Positions 7,394-9,725 of a stretch of DNA of 9,725 nt are shown here, piece by piece. The notes under the pieces were generated by a model, which ran no database searches, had not been told where the DNA came from, and worked only from the letters and a program-made list of their open reading frames with translations. Numbering within the stretch: position 1 is the stretch's first letter; every line of letters begins with the position of its first letter. Source of the stretch: Fusobacterium sp. (GTDB lineage: Bacteria; Fusobacteriota; Fusobacteriia; Fusobacteriales; Fusobacteriaceae); contig DXSD01000076.1 of assembly GCA_019410665.1 (NCBI GenBank), positions 1 to 9,725 on the forward strand, written 5' to 3'. The position numbers and the translations under genes were made by a program.

Positions 7394-8273
7394 ATTTGTA
7401 TAACTCCTCTAAAGCATCAATTGAGTTAACACCAGCACTCATTCTAAATAGGGTAGGATCAATTATATGGATTTTATTATTTTTATAAGCTTTTGTTAGT
7501 TGCCAAATGGAATTATTTTTAAAACTTTCTTTAAAAAGCTCTCCATTTCTAGTTTTACTATTTGGCATAATCAAAATAATATCTGGATTTAATAAAACCA
7601 ATTGCTCCAAACTAAAAGGAACAGATTTTTTATCTAAAGCTTTTTTATCAAGAGAGGTAACAACATTTTCACAATTTATCTTTTCAACCAATTCTTCTAG
7701 AAAATGCTGTTTTCCAGTCATAAAAAAACTCTCTCCATTTCCATAGATAATAGCTAGTTTTTTCTTAGGTTGCTCATTAGCCTTTGCAACTAATTTTTTT
7801 TCTCTCTCTTCCCAATCCTTTAAAATTTCATCTGCTTTATCCTCTCTATTAAAAGCTTTTCCTAAAATACTTACAACCTCTTTAGAATCTTCATAAGTTT
7901 CCACTTCCATATAAAAACTTGGAATATTTAACATATCATATTTAGGCTTAATAGTAGGCTTAGAAAAAACAGTAGCTACAACTAAATCTGTTTTAAGAGC
8001 TTTTACCTTTTCTAAATCTGGCATACCAGCTTTTCCAATCCTTTCACTATTCTTGTATCTATCAGGTATTTTGGTAGAAGAGTTAGGAACTCCTGCTAAA
8101 TCAATTTCTAATGCATCAAAAAATCTTGCAAGTATAGCTGAATCAGTAATTATATTTTTAGGATAATAATCTAACTTCAACTCTTCATTTCCTTGTTTGA
8201 TAAAAAAACTATCATTACCAAAAAGTAAAATCCCTGTAAAAATAAATATTAAAAAACATTTTAATCTATTCAT
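7377..8273 (-). CDS. Periplasmic substrate-binding protein, IsdE-like (probable heme/tetrapyrrole)
   Basis: This captures the substrate for the permease and ATPase encoded downstream. The 298-aa product has an N-terminal signal (Arg/Lys then a hydrophobic stretch at about 7-18). There is no lipobox: C6 comes too early, so a soluble periplasmic protein is likely. The class III binding-protein fold is indicated by IGKAGMPDLEKVKALKTDLVVA (79-100) and a second lobe from about 170, with LEQLVLLNPDIILI at 222-235. The stretch AGVPNSSTKIPDRYKN before M84 resembles IsdE-type heme-binding proteins, in which a Met near this place ligates heme; this is recalled similarity, not a search. The ATG at 8273 is chosen for AGGAGA (minus strand, 8286-8281), 7 nt away. 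An in-frame TTG at 8306 lies in the promoter -10. Cobalamin or siderophore binding remain possible. Confidence 0.85.
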   Translation of the reverse strand: MNRLKCFLIFIFTGILLFGNDSFFIKQGNEELKLDYYPKNIITDSAILARFFDALEIDLAGVPNSSTKIPDRYKNSERIGKAGMPDLEKVKALKTDLVVATVFSKPTIKPKYDMLNIPSFYMEVETYEDSKEVVSILGKAFNREDKADEILKDWEEREKKLVAKANEQPKKKLAIIYGNGESFFMTGKQHFLEELVEKINCENVVTSLDKKALDKKSVPFSLEQLVLLNPDIILIMPNSKTRNGELFKESFKNNSIWQLTKAYKNNKIHIIDPTLFRMSAGVNSIDALEELYKYVYEK

Positions 8274-8305
8274 AGTGTAATCTCCTATCTTTATATAGTA
8301 ATTCA

Positions 8306-8334
8306 ATTCTATTATTTAATTTTCTCTTTGTCAA
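8306..8334 (-). promoter_or_regulatory. Sigma-70 promoter of the ABC importer operon
   Basis: On the minus strand, a perfect TTGACA (8334-8329), a 17-nt spacer and TAGAAT (8311-8306) form a strong promoter. The leader is only about 25 nt before the ATG at 8273, leaving no room for a riboswitch. No convincing Fur-box palindrome was seen around it. Confidence 0.8.
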
Positions 8335-8417
8335 TGAAATTTAATATTGCTTTTTTAAATAAAAAATTAAAATAAAATATTCTTTTTATATAATTATAAT
8401 TTTTCTATCTTTCTCTA

Positions 8418-8446
8418 TTGACTTTTTAAAATAAACATAGTATATT
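8418..8446 (+). promoter_or_regulatory. Sigma-70 promoter of the riboswitch-cbiK transcript
   Basis: TTGACT (8418-8423), a 17-nt spacer and TATATT (8441-8446) give one mismatch from consensus in each box. Transcription should start near 8453, about 16 nt before the first riboswitch helix. This promoter and the divergent importer promoter are about 83 nt apart, in AT-rich sequence (8335-8417) where nothing else is seen. Confidence 0.75.
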
Positions 8447-8468
8447 TATATCAGAACATAATATTGTT

Positions 8469-8615
8469 TTAAGGTTCTCTTTTGAGATTAATTGGGAAGT
8501 GAGGTTTATTCCTCCACGGGCCCGCCACTGTGTTGCTGATGAAAGGCAGTTATACCACTGAGCTATCGGGAAGGTTGCCAAGTAAGTTGAAGCTAAGTCA
8601 GGAGACCAGCCTTAA
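8469..8615 (+). promoter_or_regulatory. Cobalamin (B12) riboswitch aptamer
   Basis: The B12 box is seen as AGTCAGGAGACCAGCC at 8596-8611. The upstream core includes GGGAAG (from 8494), a GAGG/CCTC stem (8501-8504 with 8511-8514) and GCCCGCCACTGTG (8520-8532), the usual conserved segment. CGGGAAGG around 8567-8574 completes the pattern. Closing helix P1 pairs TTAAGG (8469-8474) with CCTTAA (8610-8615). It lies in the leader of cbiK. Adenosylcobalamin is the usual ligand of riboswitches with this architecture; the exact corrinoid preference cannot be read here. Confidence 0.95.
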
Positions 8616-8633
8616 TTCAGATTAATATCTAAC

Positions 8634-8676
8634 GAGGACGAGGATATTTACTCTTTATGAGTCTTAACTTGTCCCC
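8634..8676 (+). promoter_or_regulatory. Antiterminator helix of the B12 riboswitch
   Basis: GGACGAG (8636-8642) pairs with CTTGTCC (8668-8674), seven pairs with one G-U. It can be extended by G8634-C8676 across an A-C mismatch. A small ACTC/GAGT hairpin (8650-8653 with 8659-8662) sits inside. The 3' strand overlaps the TCCCC arm of the terminator, so the two folds exclude each other. Pairing is seen; its role is inferred. Confidence 0.6.
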
Positions 8677-8694
8677 TAGAATGGGGATTTTTTT
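8672..8694 (+). terminator. Riboswitch-controlled intrinsic terminator ahead of cbiK
   Basis: TCCCC (8672-8676) pairs with GGGGA (8683-8687) around TAGAAT, and seven T residues follow (8688-8694). It lies between the aptamer and cbiK, so corrinoid binding is expected to favour it and stop transcription before the gene. The short GC-rich stem suits a conditional terminator. Confidence 0.85.
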
Positions 8695-8726
8695 ATGCCC
8701 CTAAATTATAATTAGGAGGAATTTTT

Positions 8727-9665
8727 ATGAGAACAATTACAAAACTATTACTAAGCTCAATGTTACTAATGAATGGTGCAGTAGCATTAGCACATTCAGA
8801 AGGAGGAGTTGTGCACAAAGATTTTTTTAAAGGGATGAAAAAAGATGATAAGGCTGCTATTTTAATGGTACATTTTGGAACAACTTTTGATGATACTAGA
8901 GCCTTAACTATTGACAGAATCAATGACAAAGTAAAAAAAGAGTTTAAAGGTATTGAGGTTAAAGAAGCGTATACTTCTAGAATTATTATGAGAAGATTAA
9001 AAGAGAGAGGTGTTGTAAAATTAAACCCTCAAGAAGTTTTAGACCAATTAAAAGCTGAAGGATATACACACGTATTAGTTCAAGGAACTAATGTAATGAA
9101 CGGAGTAGAAAGCGAGCATCTAAGAAGCGAAGTTGCTTCTTATGAAGATTCATTTAAAGATATAAGAGTGGGAGCTCCACTATTAACTGATCCACATGAT
9201 TATGAAGAAGTTGCAAAAGCAATAGCTGATAAAATTGGACCACTTAAAGAAAATCAAGGTGTTGTTTTAGTAGGACATGGTACTCATCACTTTGGTGGAT
9301 CTGCATATGCTATGATGGATTATGTTTTCTCTGCTGAAGGTTATGAAAATTATGCAGTGGGAACTGTTGAAGGATACCCTACTTTTGATAATGTAGTTAA
9401 AAAATTAAAAGATAGAGGTATAAAAGATGTAATCCTTATGCCATTTATGTTTGTTGCTGGAGATCATGCTCAAAATGATATAGCTGGAGATTGGAATCAA
9501 GAATTACAAAAAGCTGGATTTACTGTTTCAAAAGTTATATTAATGGGACTTGGACAAAATGAAGCTATCCAAAATATATATGTAGATCATATTAAATTTA
9601 TGACTCAACATGAGCCTGTAGATATGGCTGCTAAAAAAGTTCAATATTCTAATGAAAAAGATTAA
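8727..9665 (+). CDS. cbiK: Sirohydrochlorin cobaltochelatase CbiK, exported form
   Basis: CbiK inserts Co2+ into sirohydrochlorin in the anaerobic cobalamin route. The 312-aa protein is longer than cytoplasmic CbiK (about 264 aa) because of an N-terminal signal peptide: K6, hydrophobic LLLSSMLLMNGAVA, and an ALA-H signal peptidase I site with likely cleavage between A22 and H23. The chelatase fold begins at about 43 (AAILMVHFGTTF). Candidate metal-binding and catalytic residues are H184 in LVGHGTHHFGG and H247 in FVAGDHAQND, the places of the paired active-site histidines of known CbiK. Acidic residues in GVESEHL (125-132) lie near where the family has its active-site glutamate. AGGAGG at 8714-8719, 7 nt before the ATG, sets the start. 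It follows a B12 riboswitch. The exported form resembles periplasmic CbiK of Desulfovibrio, reported to bind heme, so the in vivo role may not be cobalamin synthesis. Confidence 0.93.
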   Translation: MRTITKLLLSSMLLMNGAVALAHSEGGVVHKDFFKGMKKDDKAAILMVHFGTTFDDTRALTIDRINDKVKKEFKGIEVKEAYTSRIIMRRLKERGVVKLNPQEVLDQLKAEGYTHVLVQGTNVMNGVESEHLRSEVASYEDSFKDIRVGAPLLTDPHDYEEVAKAIADKIGPLKENQGVVLVGHGTHHFGGSAYAMMDYVFSAEGYENYAVGTVEGYPTFDNVVKKLKDRGIKDVILMPFMFVAGDHAQNDIAGDWNQELQKAGFTVSKVILMGLGQNEAIQNIYVDHIKFMTQHEPVDMAAKKVQYSNEKD

Positions 9666-9725
9666 TCTTAATTAAATAGAAAAGGAGAAAACTTTTACTT
9701 CCAATCGCTAGTGCTTACGCAATGC
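9666..9725. other. Non-coding tail after cbiK, cut by the window edge
   Basis: Sixty bases follow the cbiK stop. AAGGAG at 9681-9686 looks like a ribosome binding site but has no start codon at usable distance. The last 25 bases (CAATCGCTAGTGCTTACGC and on) are clearly richer in GC than the rest. No terminator hairpin with a T-run is visible, so the end of the cbiK transcript is probably beyond the window. Confidence 0.4.

Noticed and set aside
8274..8306. Eleven-codon N-terminal extension of the binding protein from an in-frame TTG.
   Set aside because: The TTG overlaps the -10 box, upstream of the expected transcript start, and has no ribosome binding site. The ATG at 8273 has a good AGGAGA and begins a normal signal peptide.
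8549..8572. On the minus strand this reads like a tRNA 5' half (GATAGCTCAGTGGTATAAC).
   Set aside because: It lies in the conserved core of the cobalamin riboswitch. No T-arm with TTC and no matching acceptor 3' strand follow, so the likeness is chance.
8705..8712. TATAAT at 8707-8712 as a second cbiK promoter that bypasses the riboswitch.
   Set aside because: Transcription would start within or after the ribosome binding site, leaving no usable leader, and the region 17 nt upstream is the terminator T-run, not a -35 box.

Overview
The window is AT-rich with short, well-spaced genes and strong AGGAGG-type ribosome binding sites. Low-GC coding, a long HflX, a CbiK with an export signal and a FecBCD-type importer with a non-lipidated binding protein together suggest an anaerobic diderm of the Fusobacterium type. 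That placement is an inference from gene content; no rRNA is present.

Region 1 (1-3215, plus strand) holds a two-gene unit. An extended -10 promoter precedes hflX, a ribosome-splitting GTPase with a long N-terminal extension carrying a RadC-like JAMM motif. Two bases later comes a MATE-family multidrug/toxin exporter, and the unit ends at a 13-bp hairpin terminator. Region 2 (3216-5279, plus strand) is a two-component system: an OmpR-type response regulator and, 3 nt later, a two-pass membrane histidine kinase with a very acidic extracytoplasmic loop.

Region 3 (5281-5624) is the least ordinary part. Between the stop codons of two convergent operons lies a 344-bp non-coding element with imperfect terminal inverted repeats of about 75 nt and a chain of perfect hairpins inside. 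It looks like a non-autonomous, MITE-like palindromic element. Its right end supplies the stop codon of the neighbouring ABC ATPase gene.

Region 4 (5623-8334, minus strand) is a complete FecBCD/BtuCDF-type importer: periplasmic binding protein, permease and ATPase, overlapping or nearly touching, read from a clear sigma-70 promoter. The binding protein has features of the IsdE-like heme-binding group, so heme or another iron/cobalt tetrapyrrole is the likely cargo. Cobalamin cannot be excluded.

Region 5 (8418-9725, plus strand), divergent from the importer, has a promoter, a cobalamin riboswitch with a clear antiterminator/terminator pair, and cbiK, a sirohydrochlorin cobaltochelatase with a cleavable signal peptide. 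High cobalamin should shut off cbiK, while the importer promoter has no riboswitch. The two divergent units probably both handle tetrapyrroles in the periplasm. The last 60 bases hold no recognisable gene.
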